From Candidatus Defluviibacillus avedoerensis (GTDB lineage: Bacteria > Pseudomonadota > Gammaproteobacteria > Burkholderiales > Burkholderiaceae_C): a DNA stretch of 64,000 bases. Each line of letters opens with the position of its first letter. Position 1 is the first letter of the stretch. The stretch is from NCBI GenBank assembly GCA_016703665.1, contig JADJBS010000008.1:62001-126000 (forward strand). The letters are read 5' to 3'. The position numbers were made by a program, and so were the translations under genes. This document shows positions 10,629-19,324 of the stretch, in pieces. A model generated the notes under the pieces. That model did not search any database and was not told where the DNA came from. It saw only the letters and a program-made list of their open reading frames with translations.

Positions 10629-11765
10629 GTGACACCCACTTCTTCCAGTCAGTTCACCCTCCCCACCTGGGCCGATGCCGGAAGGCAAACCGAATTTGAG
10701 CGCTGGCTTGGCGGATTGGCTGTAGCACATGGGCTTCGGCCGTCAAGCCTGCGAGTGGCATCTGCAGACGCCAGCTTTCGCCGCTACCTGCGCATCGACT
10801 CCAACTTGTCTGGCGTTGGCTCACGCGTCATCATGGATGCTCCACCAGACAAGGAGGACTGCAAACCGTTTGCCAAGGTCGCTGCATTGACCGCACAGGC
10901 GGGCCTGCAGGCGCCCGAAATTCTGGCCTGGGACGATCTGCACGGCTTCATGCTGCTCAGTGACCTGGGACAGCAGACCCTGATGCAGCACATCCAGACC
11001 ACCACATCGCCGCTGGGCGACAGCTTCTATCCCCAAGACACCCCTACCTCTGCTGTACAAGCGCTCTTTGGTCAGGCCATTGATGCGCTGATCAAGTGGC
11101 AGTTGGCGTCCAAACCCGGCGTGCTGCCCGCCTACGACGAAACCCTGTTGCGGCGCGAGTTGGCGCTCTTTCCTGACTGGTACTTGACACAGCACAAGGG
11201 CATCGTTATCGATACCAAGATGCGTACCGCGCTGGACAGCCTTTTTGACGCAGTGGTTGCGCACAACCTGGCTGCACCCCAGGTCTACGTACACCGGGAT
11301 TACATGCCACGCAACCTGATGATGCCTGTCGCAGAGGGGGCATCGCTGGGTGTGCTGGATTTCCAGGATGCGGTGTACGGCCCCATCACTTACGACATCG
11401 CCAGCTTAATGCGCGATGCGTTCTGGACCTGGGACGAGCCGTATGTCATTGACGTGACCGTACGCTACTGGCAGCAGGCCCGCAAAGCAGGATTGATGGA
11501 CTTTGAAGACTGGCATCAGGACTTTGGCGCGTTTTACCGTGCTGTCGAATGGATGGCCCTGCAGCGGCACCTGAAGGTGGCGGGTATCTTCGCCCGCCTG
11601 ACCCTGCGCGACGGCAAGCCCAAGTACTTGGCCGATACCCCACGCTTCATCCAGTACCTGCGAAGCACCTCAGCACGCTACCGCGAGCTAACGCCCCTGC
11701 TGCGGCTGCTGGATAAGGTGGAAAACATCCAGGCGGTCACGGGGTATGCGTTTGGCCGGGTCTGA
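10629..11765 (+). CDS. amgK: AmgK-like cell-wall sugar kinase (aminoglycoside phosphotransferase family)
   Basis: A 378-residue cytoplasmic kinase of the APH family that starts at GTG. Motifs: the catalytic loop VYVHRDYMPRNLM, and the metal-binding LGVLDFQDAVYGPITYDIASL. In Pseudomonas, amgK (anomeric kinase for MurNAc/GlcNAc in peptidoglycan recycling) lies next to lptD and is followed by murU. The position beside lptD supports the same role here. No murU follows; an MFS gene overlaps its 3' end by 20 bases instead. The family is certain; the exact substrate is inferred. Confidence 0.78.
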   Translation: MTPTSSSQFTLPTWADAGRQTEFERWLGGLAVAHGLRPSSLRVASADASFRRYLRIDSNLSGVGSRVIMDAPPDKEDCKPFAKVAALTAQAGLQAPEILAWDDLHGFMLLSDLGQQTLMQHIQTTTSPLGDSFYPQDTPTSAVQALFGQAIDALIKWQLASKPGVLPAYDETLLRRELALFPDWYLTQHKGIVIDTKMRTALDSLFDAVVAHNLAAPQVYVHRDYMPRNLMMPVAEGASLGVLDFQDAVYGPITYDIASLMRDAFWTWDEPYVIDVTVRYWQQARKAGLMDFEDWHQDFGAFYRAVEWMALQRHLKVAGIFARLTLRDGKPKYLADTPRFIQYLRSTSARYRELTPLLRLLDKVENIQAVTGYAFGRV

Positions 11766-13008
11766 GCCCGCCACCACGTCTGCGTCTGCCGCGCCGCGCG
11801 GCTTCCTGGCAGGCCTGTCGCTGGCGCAGTTGATCTCCTGGGGTAGCACGTTTTACCTGTTTGGCTTGCTGGTCCAACCCATCGAGGCAGCGCTCCAGAT
11901 CAACCGTGCCCAAAGCTCGCTGGGTTTCAGCCTGATGCTCCTTGCCGAAGGTACAGCAGCCTTTCCTGTGGGGCGGTGGATTGACCGTGGCCACGCCCGG
12001 TGGGTAATGAGCATAGGATCGGTGCTCGTCGCGCTTTGCTTGCTCGCGCATACGCAGGTCACCACGTTGGTTGGGTTTTACGCAGTCTGGCTGTGCCTGG
12101 GGCTGTCTCTGTCCTGCGTGCTGTACACGCCAATCTTTGCCGTTGTGACGCGGCGCTTTCCGCTGGATTTCCGGCGCGCCATCATCACACTGACTTTCTT
12201 GGGCGGACTGGCCAGCACCGTGTTTGTTCCGCTGATCCAGTGGCTGATACTGACCTTCGGGTGGCGCAATACCGTGATGGTCATGGCCGCTTTTCACCTG
12301 CTGGTCTGCCTGCCCTTGCATTGGCACTTCCTGCGCGGTGAACCCAAGACAGCGCCGAAACCGGATGGGCTCACGGAAGAAACGGCCGACTTGCACAGTA
12401 TTTTGCGGAGTCGTGTGTTCTGGTTGATTGCCATTTTCTCAACCCTGGGCATGGCGGTCACCGCGTCGATTCCTGCCCATCTGGTGCCTTTGCTGCAGGA
12501 GCAAGGCCTGCCCGCCTACTGGGTGGTGATGGTTCCGGCCGGCATCGGTGTGATCCAGGTCCTTGGGCGTTTGATGCTTTACCGGCTAGAAGTCCGATTT
12601 AACTTGCACCGGGTCAACTTGATGATTGTGCTGTTGATGCCTGTGTCACTTGCGGTCCTGTGTCTGATGATGTGGGCAGCGCCGGAGTCGGGCACAGCGG
12701 GCCCCGCTGTTCTGGCGCTCGCCCTGAGCTTTACCGCCTTGTTCGGTCTGGCCAATGGCATGATGACCATCGTCAAGGGAACAGCCATTGCCCAATACGT
12801 TGACCGCCAACATGTGGCCTCGCTGAATGGGGTACTCGGTCTTCCGCAGGCCATTGGACGCGCGTTGACACCAGCACTGGTGGGCGCCTTATGGGGCGTC
12901 TCCCACAACTATGGCTGGGGCGTGGCAGCGCTCTTACTGGGTAGCTTGCTCAGCTGCGGTGCTTTTGCCTGGGCGCAGCATCTGGCCCTAAAAAATCAAA
13001 GAAAATAA
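11746..13008 (+). CDS. MFS transporter
   Basis: A 420-residue major facilitator with about 12 hydrophobic segments (for example LAQLISWGSTFYLFGLLVQP and GVWGVSHNYGWGVAALLLGS-like helices near the end). It resembles MFS_1 carriers of the monocarboxylate/oxalate-formate type, but the substrate cannot be read from sequence. Its start lies 20 bases inside the AmgK-like gene, so the two are translated from one message. Given that neighbour, a peptidoglycan-fragment or sugar-related substrate is possible but is only inferred. Confidence 0.82.
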   Translation: MRLAGSEPATTSASAAPRGFLAGLSLAQLISWGSTFYLFGLLVQPIEAALQINRAQSSLGFSLMLLAEGTAAFPVGRWIDRGHARWVMSIGSVLVALCLLAHTQVTTLVGFYAVWLCLGLSLSCVLYTPIFAVVTRRFPLDFRRAIITLTFLGGLASTVFVPLIQWLILTFGWRNTVMVMAAFHLLVCLPLHWHFLRGEPKTAPKPDGLTEETADLHSILRSRVFWLIAIFSTLGMAVTASIPAHLVPLLQEQGLPAYWVVMVPAGIGVIQVLGRLMLYRLEVRFNLHRVNLMIVLLMPVSLAVLCLMMWAAPESGTAGPAVLALALSFTALFGLANGMMTIVKGTAIAQYVDRQHVASLNGVLGLPQAIGRALTPALVGALWGVSHNYGWGVAALLLGSLLSCGAFAWAQHLALKNQRK

Positions 13009-13057
13009 GCCGTTATCGCCTATTCATTCTACATTTTTAGCTGCAAATTCAATAGCA

Positions 13058-13795
13058 ATGCCCCGAATCCACTGTCCTCAACCCATGCAAGCAGGCCAGA
13101 CGCTGGTACTGACCGACGCGGCTGCCCGCCACGTGCAGGTGCTGCGGCAGCAGCCCGGTGCCGCCTTGACTTTGTTTGATGGCGGCAGTTTTGTGGGAGG
13201 CGAGTTCAACGCGACGGTGCTGCGCATGGGGAGAAGTGATGTGGAAGTGCAAATCATCGGCCATCAAGCCATCGAACGCGAAGCCGCCATGGCAGTCCAC
13301 CTGGCCGTCGGAATGCCCGCCAATGAGCGTATGGATTGGCTGGTGGAAAAAGCCACCGAGCTGGGCGTGGCCAGCATCCAGCCCCTGATGACAGTACGCA
13401 CTGTGCTGCGCTTGATTGGAGACCGCGCTGACAAGAAGCAAGCGCACTGGCAAAGCATTGCGGTGGCGGCTTGCGAGCAATGCGGGCGTAACAGGGTGCC
13501 CCATATCCACCCTGTGCGTTCTTTGGCACAGTGGCTGAAGTCAGAGGCGGCGAGTGCACCCTCGCATGCGCACCGCTTTGTGCTTTCGTTGCAACCGGGC
13601 TCGAGGAAATGGCGCCAGTCGCTGACCGCGTCAGGCCCGGTCACATTTTTGTCAGGACCTGAAGGCGGCATGAGCGATGCAGAGGAAGCCGATGCCTGCC
13701 AGGCAGGTTTCGTAGCGGCCAGCCTGGGTTCCCGTGTATTGCGCGCCGAGACCGCTGCCATCGCAGCCTTGAGCGCCATTACACTGGGTCCATGA
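13058..13795 (+). CDS. rsmE: 16S rRNA m3U1498 methyltransferase RsmE
   Basis: SPOUT-family enzyme that methylates N3 of U1498 in 16S rRNA. The 245-residue length is typical. Signatures are HVQVLRQQPGA in the N-terminal PUA-like part, EKATELGVASIQPLMT, and the C-terminal SAM-knot sequence FLSGPEGGMSDAE with LGSRVLRAETAAIAAL. Its stop codon overlaps the start of the next MFS gene by four bases. Confidence 0.95.
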   Translation: MPRIHCPQPMQAGQTLVLTDAAARHVQVLRQQPGAALTLFDGGSFVGGEFNATVLRMGRSDVEVQIIGHQAIEREAAMAVHLAVGMPANERMDWLVEKATELGVASIQPLMTVRTVLRLIGDRADKKQAHWQSIAVAACEQCGRNRVPHIHPVRSLAQWLKSEAASAPSHAHRFVLSLQPGSRKWRQSLTASGPVTFLSGPEGGMSDAEEADACQAGFVAASLGSRVLRAETAAIAALSAITLGP

Positions 13796-14946
13796 ACCGT
13801 AATCTTTGGCTGCTGGCCCTGTGCCAGGGCCTTTTCCTCACCAACAACGTTACCTTCATCGCCATCAACGGGTTGGTTGGTCTGTCGCTGGCGCCATTGG
13901 GTTGGATGGCTACGCTGCCCGTGATGGGCTATGTCGTGGGCGGTGCCCTGTCTACGCAGGCCGTGGCATTCTCCCAGGCGCGCTGGGGGCGCAAGCGATC
14001 TTTTCAGATGGGCTTAATCGTGGCGTTCTTCTCTGCCCTGTTGTGCGCGTATGCCGCTTATGAGGGCAGCTTCTGGTTGCTGTGCTTTGCGACCGTGATT
14101 GCTGGCTATTACAGCGCGAACGCCAATCTGTACAGGTTTGCTGCCGCTGAGCTGTCAGACCTGTCTGCGCGCGAAAAAGCAGTCTCTCTCGTGATGGCAG
14201 GCGGCTTGATTGGGGCCGTGGCCGGTCCCAACATGGCCTCGCTCACGCGCGACTTAGCGTCGGTGCCGTTTGCTGGAGCCTACCTCTCGTTGGCCGTGGT
14301 GGGGCTGTTGGCCATGGCTGTTTTGGGCTTTATCCAGTTTCCGCCCTTTGTGCGGATCACGGCCGCTGAAGGTGGTCGACCACTGTCTGAAATCGTCCGG
14401 CAACCGCTGTTCATCGTGGCGGCAGCAACGGGCGCCTTGAGCTATGGCGTGATGAACCTGCTGATGGCATCCACGCCCATCGCCATGCAGCAATGCGGCC
14501 TGCCCTTCAGAGATGCCGCTTTTGTGCTGGAGTGGCATGTGATAGGCATGTTTGCTCCGGGGTTCTTCACGGGACACCTGATCAAGCGTTTTGGTGCCAT
14601 GGGCGTCATGTCGGTCGGGGTGATCCTTTACCTGGTCTGTATTGCAGTTGCCTTGTCGGGTACCGATTTGCACCAGTTTGTCGTTTCGCTTTTTTTGCTG
14701 GGCTTGGGCTGGAATTTCCTGTTCACGGGCAGCACCACCCTGTCGCTCAAGGCTTATACGCCCGAGGAAAAAGACAAGGCTCAAGGTGCGATCAACTTCT
14801 TTGTGTTTGCCACCTTGGCACTGACGTCTTTTTCGTCAGGCCTCTTGGTCACCACCCAAGGCTGGACCTTGCTGAACTACGGCTCGCTGCTGCCCGTGAC
14901 CGCCACTGCTTTGTTGCTGATATGGTTGGCCCGACGAAAAACCTAA
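13792..14946 (+). CDS. MFS transporter
   Basis: A 384-residue 12-helix major facilitator starting within the rsmE stop codon (ATGA overlap). It contains the typical loop signature in the form RWGRKRSFQMG between helices 2 and 3, and YSANANLYRFAAAELS in helix 4. No family-specific substrate motif is recognisable. It is translationally coupled to rsmE, but the two functions need not be linked. Confidence 0.85.
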   Translation: MNRNLWLLALCQGLFLTNNVTFIAINGLVGLSLAPLGWMATLPVMGYVVGGALSTQAVAFSQARWGRKRSFQMGLIVAFFSALLCAYAAYEGSFWLLCFATVIAGYYSANANLYRFAAAELSDLSAREKAVSLVMAGGLIGAVAGPNMASLTRDLASVPFAGAYLSLAVVGLLAMAVLGFIQFPPFVRITAAEGGRPLSEIVRQPLFIVAAATGALSYGVMNLLMASTPIAMQQCGLPFRDAAFVLEWHVIGMFAPGFFTGHLIKRFGAMGVMSVGVILYLVCIAVALSGTDLHQFVVSLFLLGLGWNFLFTGSTTLSLKAYTPEEKDKAQGAINFFVFATLALTSFSSGLLVTTQGWTLLNYGSLLPVTATALLLIWLARRKT

Positions 14947-15057
14947 AAATACCCCAAACGTGGACTTGTTCCGCCTCCCGACGCAGCCAATATCCCCTTT
15001 TTTTGCGCTCGCAGCTATAGTCCAACGCTTATTCAATTTGCATGACAGGAGTTAGCC

Positions 15058-15516
15058 ATGGGTTTACTGGATTCCGTTTTAGGTGCCGTGCTGGGTGGAC
15101 AGCAGAACAACCAGCAGCAGGCGGGCGCCGGTGGCATGAATCTGACGGCCTTGTTGCCCGTGTTGATGCCCATCGTCACCAGCATGCTGGCCAACAATGG
15201 CTCACAAGGTGGCTTGGGTGGCCTGGCCTCCAAGTTCAACCAAGCAGGCATGGGCGATGTGATGAACTCATGGATCGGCACCGGCCAAAATCAGCCTATT
15301 AACGGGGATCAACTTACTCAGGTTTTAGGAAACGACACCATGGGCCAGATCGCATCCCAACTGGGTATGGGCAACGGCGACGCTGCTGGTGCACTGTCCC
15401 AAATCCTGCCGGGCCTGATTGACCAGCTCACCCCTCAGGGTCAAGCTCCTGCTGGTGGCCTGGGCAATGCGGACGATCTGATGGGCATGCTCGGCGGTTT
15501 GCTGGCCAAGCGCTGA
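15058..15516 (+). CDS. YidB/DUF937-family protein
   Basis: A 152-residue glycine-, asparagine- and glutamine-rich protein of the YidB-like DUF937 family: MGLLDSVLGAVLGGQQNNQQ at the start, then LTQVLGNDTMGQIASQLGM and ALSQILPGLIDQLTPQG repeats. The function of the family is not established. A good AGGAG ribosome site precedes the ATG. Its own terminator follows within 25 bases, so it is probably monocistronic. Confidence 0.82.
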   Translation: MGLLDSVLGAVLGGQQNNQQQAGAGGMNLTALLPVLMPIVTSMLANNGSQGGLGGLASKFNQAGMGDVMNSWIGTGQNQPINGDQLTQVLGNDTMGQIASQLGMGNGDAAGALSQILPGLIDQLTPQGQAPAGGLGNADDLMGMLGGLLAKR

Positions 15517-15537
15517 TTTTCACAACGGCTTGTGCTC

Positions 15538-15569
15538 CGCCCGGATCTCCTGCAGATTCGGGCGTTTTT
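15538..15569 (+). terminator. Rho-independent terminator after the DUF937 gene
   Basis: An inverted repeat CGCCCGGATCT / AGATTCGGGCG with one mismatch and a five-base loop, followed by five T. It lies between the rightward DUF937 gene and the 3' end of the leftward hydrolase gene. Confidence 0.85.
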
Positions 15570-15570
15570 C

Positions 15571-16404
15571 TTATTGCTGGCTAGGAAAGTACTCGTTCAA
15601 CCAGCGCTTGAGCACGCCAAGCACCTCTTCGCGACCGGTCTGGATCTCGTTGAAAAGCTCGTGGTACAGCGAGTCAAAGCGTCTGGCAGTCACCCACTCC
15701 ACGGGTGCCGCCTGGGCAAAACTGTGGCTGCCTGCGGGGTTCACCAGCTTATCCTGCCCCGCATACATCAGCAAGGTAGGAACTTGCCACAGTGGCGCCT
15801 GCTCAATCACAACTGGACCTTGCTCAGCGATGAATCCTGCCAGCCGTGCGCTGATGCGGTCGTGCACCAGCGGGTCCTGCTTGTACTCCTCAATTTCGGC
15901 ATGGTCATGAGAGATGTACTCGGGGTTCAGCCCATTGCTGACCCGCAGCGTGGGTGCGATCCGGGGCAACACCGCTAACAGAAGCTTTTGAAACGCGCCT
16001 AAGTTTGGGTTCAGTGCTGGCGAGGAAAGTATCAAACCATCCACGCATTCTGGATTCAGGGCTACCGCCAAGCTGGACACCAGGCCGCCCATGCTGTGCC
16101 CCAGGACCAACAGCGGCGTGTATTCTGGCACCCGCTGCCTAGCCAAGGTCAACATGGCATACAGGTCGTCGGTGTAACGGGATTCAGTAGGCAGCGCGCC
16201 TCGGTCTCCATCAGATTGGCCATGACCGTACTGGTCATAGCCCAATACGGCAAAGCCCCATGCATTCAACTGTTTGGCCAGCCGCTCATAGCGGCCAATG
16301 TGTTCACCCAGGCCGTGAACAAGCACAATGACCGCGCGGATGGCATTACCGCCAGGCACTGGCCAGTGCCGCACAAAAAGACCACAGGGACCGCTCGCGC
16401 TCAT
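15571..16404 (-). CDS. Alpha/beta hydrolase, monoacylglycerol lipase-like
   Basis: A 277-residue serine hydrolase of the Hydrolase_4 (lysophospholipase/monoglyceride lipase) type. It has the oxyanion-side VLVHGLGEHIGRY motif, the nucleophile elbow VLGHSMGGLVSS, and an acid/His pair in YAGQDKLVNPAGS and SLYHELFNE. There is no signal peptide. Its ATG overlaps the stop of the M20 gene by four bases, so it is the last gene of the leftward acid-sugar operon. The link to acid-sugar metabolism (for example ester hydrolysis of a precursor) is an inference. Confidence 0.85.
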   Translation of the reverse strand: MSASGPCGLFVRHWPVPGGNAIRAVIVLVHGLGEHIGRYERLAKQLNAWGFAVLGYDQYGHGQSDGDRGALPTESRYTDDLYAMLTLARQRVPEYTPLLVLGHSMGGLVSSLAVALNPECVDGLILSSPALNPNLGAFQKLLLAVLPRIAPTLRVSNGLNPEYISHDHAEIEEYKQDPLVHDRISARLAGFIAEQGPVVIEQAPLWQVPTLLMYAGQDKLVNPAGSHSFAQAAPVEWVTARRFDSLYHELFNEIQTGREEVLGVLKRWLNEYFPSQQ

Positions 16405-17873
16405 GGCAGGCTGGCCATGACCTGAGCAACAGTGGCGGTGAGCTTCTTGGCATAGGGAACATGCAGGAACTCGTTGGGACCGTGTGCGTTACTTTTGGGC
16501 CCCAATACCCCGCAAACCATCATCTGGGCTTTGGGAAAGCCCTCGCTCAGCATGTTCATCAGAGGAATGGTGCCACCCTGGCCAATATAGCCACAAGGCG
16601 CACCAAAATGCGCTTGGCTGGCAGCGTTGAGCACCTGTTCAAACCAAGGGGCAGTTTCGGGGGCATTCCAGCCCGTGGCACCGCCATTGCTCTCGAAAGT
16701 GACGATGGCTTGATACGGCGCGTTGTCCTCCAGCAAGGCCTTCATCTCCCGCACCACACGGGCGGCGTCCACAAGCGGAGGGAGGCGAAGGCTCAGTTTG
16801 AAAGCGGTATAGGGCCGCAGCACGTTGCCTGCATCCTGCATGGCGGGAAAGCCCTCTGCCCCAGTGATGCTGAGCGTGGGCGCCCAAGTCCGGTTCAGCA
16901 AAGCCTGCAAAGGGTCAGTAGTGGTTGGCAGGGTGAACCGGCTGGAACCTTCGCAGTCGTAATGCGCCCACGGGAACCGCTTGTAAACCTCTTCACCCAA
17001 AATAGCCGCAGTTGCCCTGGCTTGCGCCAAACGCTCGGTGGGCACTTCGCAATGAAAACTGGCGGGCAACAGGCGACCCGTGGCGCTGTCTTCCAGTCGG
17101 TCGAGTACCTGGCGCATGATGCGAAAACTGCTCGGCACCAAGCCTGACGCATCTCCAGAATGAATGCCTTCGGACAATACCTGAACTTTCAGCGTACCGC
17201 TGGCCATGCCGCGCAGACTGGTGGTCAGCCACAACTGGTCGTAATTGCCAGCACCACTGTCCAGACAGATCACCAGGGCTACATCGCCCAGCCGCGTGCG
17301 CAAGGCGTCAATGTAGGGCAGCAGGTCGTACGAGCCAGACTCCTCACAGGTCTCGATCAAGCCCACGATACGTGGATGGGGCAGGTTCTGACGCTTCAAC
17401 GCCTGCACCGCGGTAATGCTGGCATAGGCTGCGTAGCCGTCATCAGCGCCACCGCGACCGTACAGCCTGCCATCTTCATACTTAGGCGTCCAAGGGCCCA
17501 GGTCATTGCGCCAGCCGGTGAACTCAGGTTGCTTGTCCAGATGACCATACATCAGCACGGTCTGGGTACTTTTGGCTTTGGTGGCTTCGATTTCGAAGAA
17601 CAGCACTGGGGTGCGACCCGGCAGGCGGACAATTTCAAGCGTCAGACCCGGTACCTTTTGCGCCTCGATCCAGGTCGCCGCATTGCGCACCACGGTGTCA
17701 ATGAAGCCGTTTTTTGCCCAATCTTTGTCAAAGCCCGGAGATTTGGCAGGAATTGTGATGTATTCGGTTAGGCGGGGAACAAGGTCCGTGTCCCATGCCT
17801 GGCTGACCTGTGCCAATGCGGCATGGGTGTCCAGCAGGGTGGCAGGAATCTCTCGGTGCAAGGGTGCGTTCAA
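16401..17873 (-). CDS. M20-family metallopeptidase/dipeptidase
   Basis: A 490-residue zinc peptidase of the M20 family. Metal-binding motifs are visible: VLMYGHLDKQPE, YGRGGADDGYAAY and LIETCEESGSYDLLPY, with a dimerisation domain in the middle and a final GPNEFLHVPYAKK. M20 enzymes cleave dipeptides, N-acyl amino acids or related amides. It begins 19 bases after the second OtnK-like gene and overlaps the next hydrolase gene, so it is cotranscribed with the acid-sugar genes. The substrate is unknown; release of an acid sugar from an amide conjugate would fit the context. Confidence 0.88.
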   Translation of the reverse strand: MNAPLHREIPATLLDTHAALAQVSQAWDTDLVPRLTEYITIPAKSPGFDKDWAKNGFIDTVVRNAATWIEAQKVPGLTLEIVRLPGRTPVLFFEIEATKAKSTQTVLMYGHLDKQPEFTGWRNDLGPWTPKYEDGRLYGRGGADDGYAAYASITAVQALKRQNLPHPRIVGLIETCEESGSYDLLPYIDALRTRLGDVALVICLDSGAGNYDQLWLTTSLRGMASGTLKVQVLSEGIHSGDASGLVPSSFRIMRQVLDRLEDSATGRLLPASFHCEVPTERLAQARATAAILGEEVYKRFPWAHYDCEGSSRFTLPTTTDPLQALLNRTWAPTLSITGAEGFPAMQDAGNVLRPYTAFKLSLRLPPLVDAARVVREMKALLEDNAPYQAIVTFESNGGATGWNAPETAPWFEQVLNAASQAHFGAPCGYIGQGGTIPLMNMLSEGFPKAQMMVCGVLGPKSNAHGPNEFLHVPYAKKLTATVAQVMASLP

Positions 17874-17892
17874 GTTCTGTTCTCCAAATGGT

Positions 17893-19224
17893 TTACAGCA
17901 TGGAAAAAGCGCGTGTAAAGAAATCGTCTGCGCCTACATTACCTGGCTTCAGGCACACATGCAGGCTCTCAGTCACTGACCGACTACCGGATGTTGCGGT
18001 TGAGCCAGTCGGCTGGACGCCTGGGATAAAACTGGCATGGCACCACGGCGCACCGGGATCCACCTGGTTGCCCACCCGCAGTTGGCTTACGCCCAAACCT
18101 TTCAAGCAAGCCTGGCTGGTCTGCGTCCCGGCCACCACCATGCGGCGCACTCCGGTGTGCACCAAGGCAAGGGCAATTTCGGCCAGACATTGCCCCACCA
18201 AGTGACCTGCATTTTCCGCCCCCAACAAAGACTGAACCGACTTGACGGTCTCCGCGTTTGCCGTTGAATACAGCATGACGGGGCCACGCTTAAGTAAGGG
18301 GCCTGCCCATGCAGCCGCCGCCTGCGCCACGCGGGTAGGACCAAACTTGGCCACTTTCAGTGGGTCAATCGCCATGGCTGGATGGCCCTGTGCATGAAAA
18401 TGCTGCACCTGTTCTGCGGCAAGAACCGAGCTGCTGCCACACACGACTGCCGCATAGCCACCTGCGGGCGGCAGATAGCCAGCGTCGTCCGAGGGAAGGA
18501 TATCGAAGTTCACCGGTAAGCCGATCGCCAGGCCCGGGCTACCTGCAACCAGACTCATACCCTTGACAGCATGACCGAGCCGAACCAAGTCGTCTGTGGA
18601 TGTTGCATCAGCGATCGCCATCTCATACTCCGTCAAACGCAACTCTGCCATTCGCTCCTGAATGGACACGCTGCTGTCGGCGACTTGATCATGATCGATG
18701 CGTCCTATTTTTCGATGAGTCTGGGCCTGCAGAATCGGCAGCAGCCTGGATTCAGCCATCGGAGTGATGGGGTGCGTCTGCAGGGCACTTTGACTGATGA
18801 GCACATCGTCGACAAACAAGTGGCCCTTGTAAACCGTGCATTTCTGCTCTGGACAAGCCGGACACATCACCGTGAAATCTGTTTCCAGCGCGGTCATGAG
18901 CGAATCCATCACCGGGCCGATGTTGCCCGGGTGTTCTCCGTTGAACCGGCTGTCGAAGGTCGGGCTGAAGGCAGCATAGATCTGCACGGCTGCGGCGCCC
19001 TTCAGCCAGACAAGCGCATTGAGTGCACGCACCACGGCTTGGGCACTGGCTGAATAGCGGGTATTCAATGCAATCACGACTGCATCGATATCAGTCAATG
19101 AGCGCTCCAGTGGGCCTTGGGGCACGCCGCGAGTCAACACAACGCGCATGCCTGCCGTGACCAAGTTGTTCGCAAGGTCAAGCGCAGAGGCAAAGTCGTC
19201 GGCAATACAGCCCAGTTTCAACAT
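17893..19224 (-). CDS. OtnK-family protein with altered kinase motifs (possible pseudokinase)
   Basis: A 443-residue paralogue of the four-carbon acid sugar kinase encoded at 20876-22141, aligning along the full length. Several conserved motifs have changed. The substrate-binding IADDFTGATD is IADDFASALD here (residues 9-16 affected). The ATP-site GGETSGA is GTQTSQA (about 366-372). The KYCSTFDS segment became AAFSPTFDS and SGSCS became CGSSS. A roughly 20-residue insertion (VQPTGSTATS and following) lies before the last motif. The frame is intact, so it is not an obvious pseudogene. I chose the ATG at 19224 to match the paralogue's start; 19233 is possible. Three hairpins separate it from otnI. 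It may have lost kinase activity, changed substrate, or become regulatory. Confidence 0.75.
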   Translation of the reverse strand: MLKLGCIADDFASALDLANNLVTAGMRVVLTRGVPQGPLERSLTDIDAVVIALNTRYSASAQAVVRALNALVWLKGAAAVQIYAAFSPTFDSRFNGEHPGNIGPVMDSLMTALETDFTVMCPACPEQKCTVYKGHLFVDDVLISQSALQTHPITPMAESRLLPILQAQTHRKIGRIDHDQVADSSVSIQERMAELRLTEYEMAIADATSTDDLVRLGHAVKGMSLVAGSPGLAIGLPVNFDILPSDDAGYLPPAGGYAAVVCGSSSVLAAEQVQHFHAQGHPAMAIDPLKVAKFGPTRVAQAAAAWAGPLLKRGPVMLYSTANAETVKSVQSLLGAENAGHLVGQCLAEIALALVHTGVRRMVVAGTQTSQACLKGLGVSQLRVGNQVDPGAPWCHASFIPGVQPTGSTATSGSRSVTESLHVCLKPGNVGADDFFTRAFSML

Positions 19225-19234
19225 TCGGTGCAAG

Positions 19235-19318
19235 GACTCTCAGGCAAAGCCTGGAGTCTAGCCGCTCGCCAGCATGAGGGGCTCCCTCATGCAGGGCGAA
19301 AGTGGCCAGCATGCTGGC
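19235..19318. repeat. Three consecutive hairpins between otnI and the second OtnK-like gene
   Basis: Hairpin 1 (19235-19258): GACTC-t-CAGGC / GCCTG-GAGTC with an AAA loop. Hairpin 2 (19266-19299): GCATGAGGG / CCCTCATGC with a three-base loop, extended outward by TCGCC / GGCGA. Hairpin 3 (19305-19318): the perfect palindrome GCCAGCATGCTGGC. No T run follows on the leftward transcript, so simple termination is not evident; mRNA processing, stabilisation or protein binding are alternatives. Confidence 0.8.
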
Positions 19319-19324
19319 AAACCC

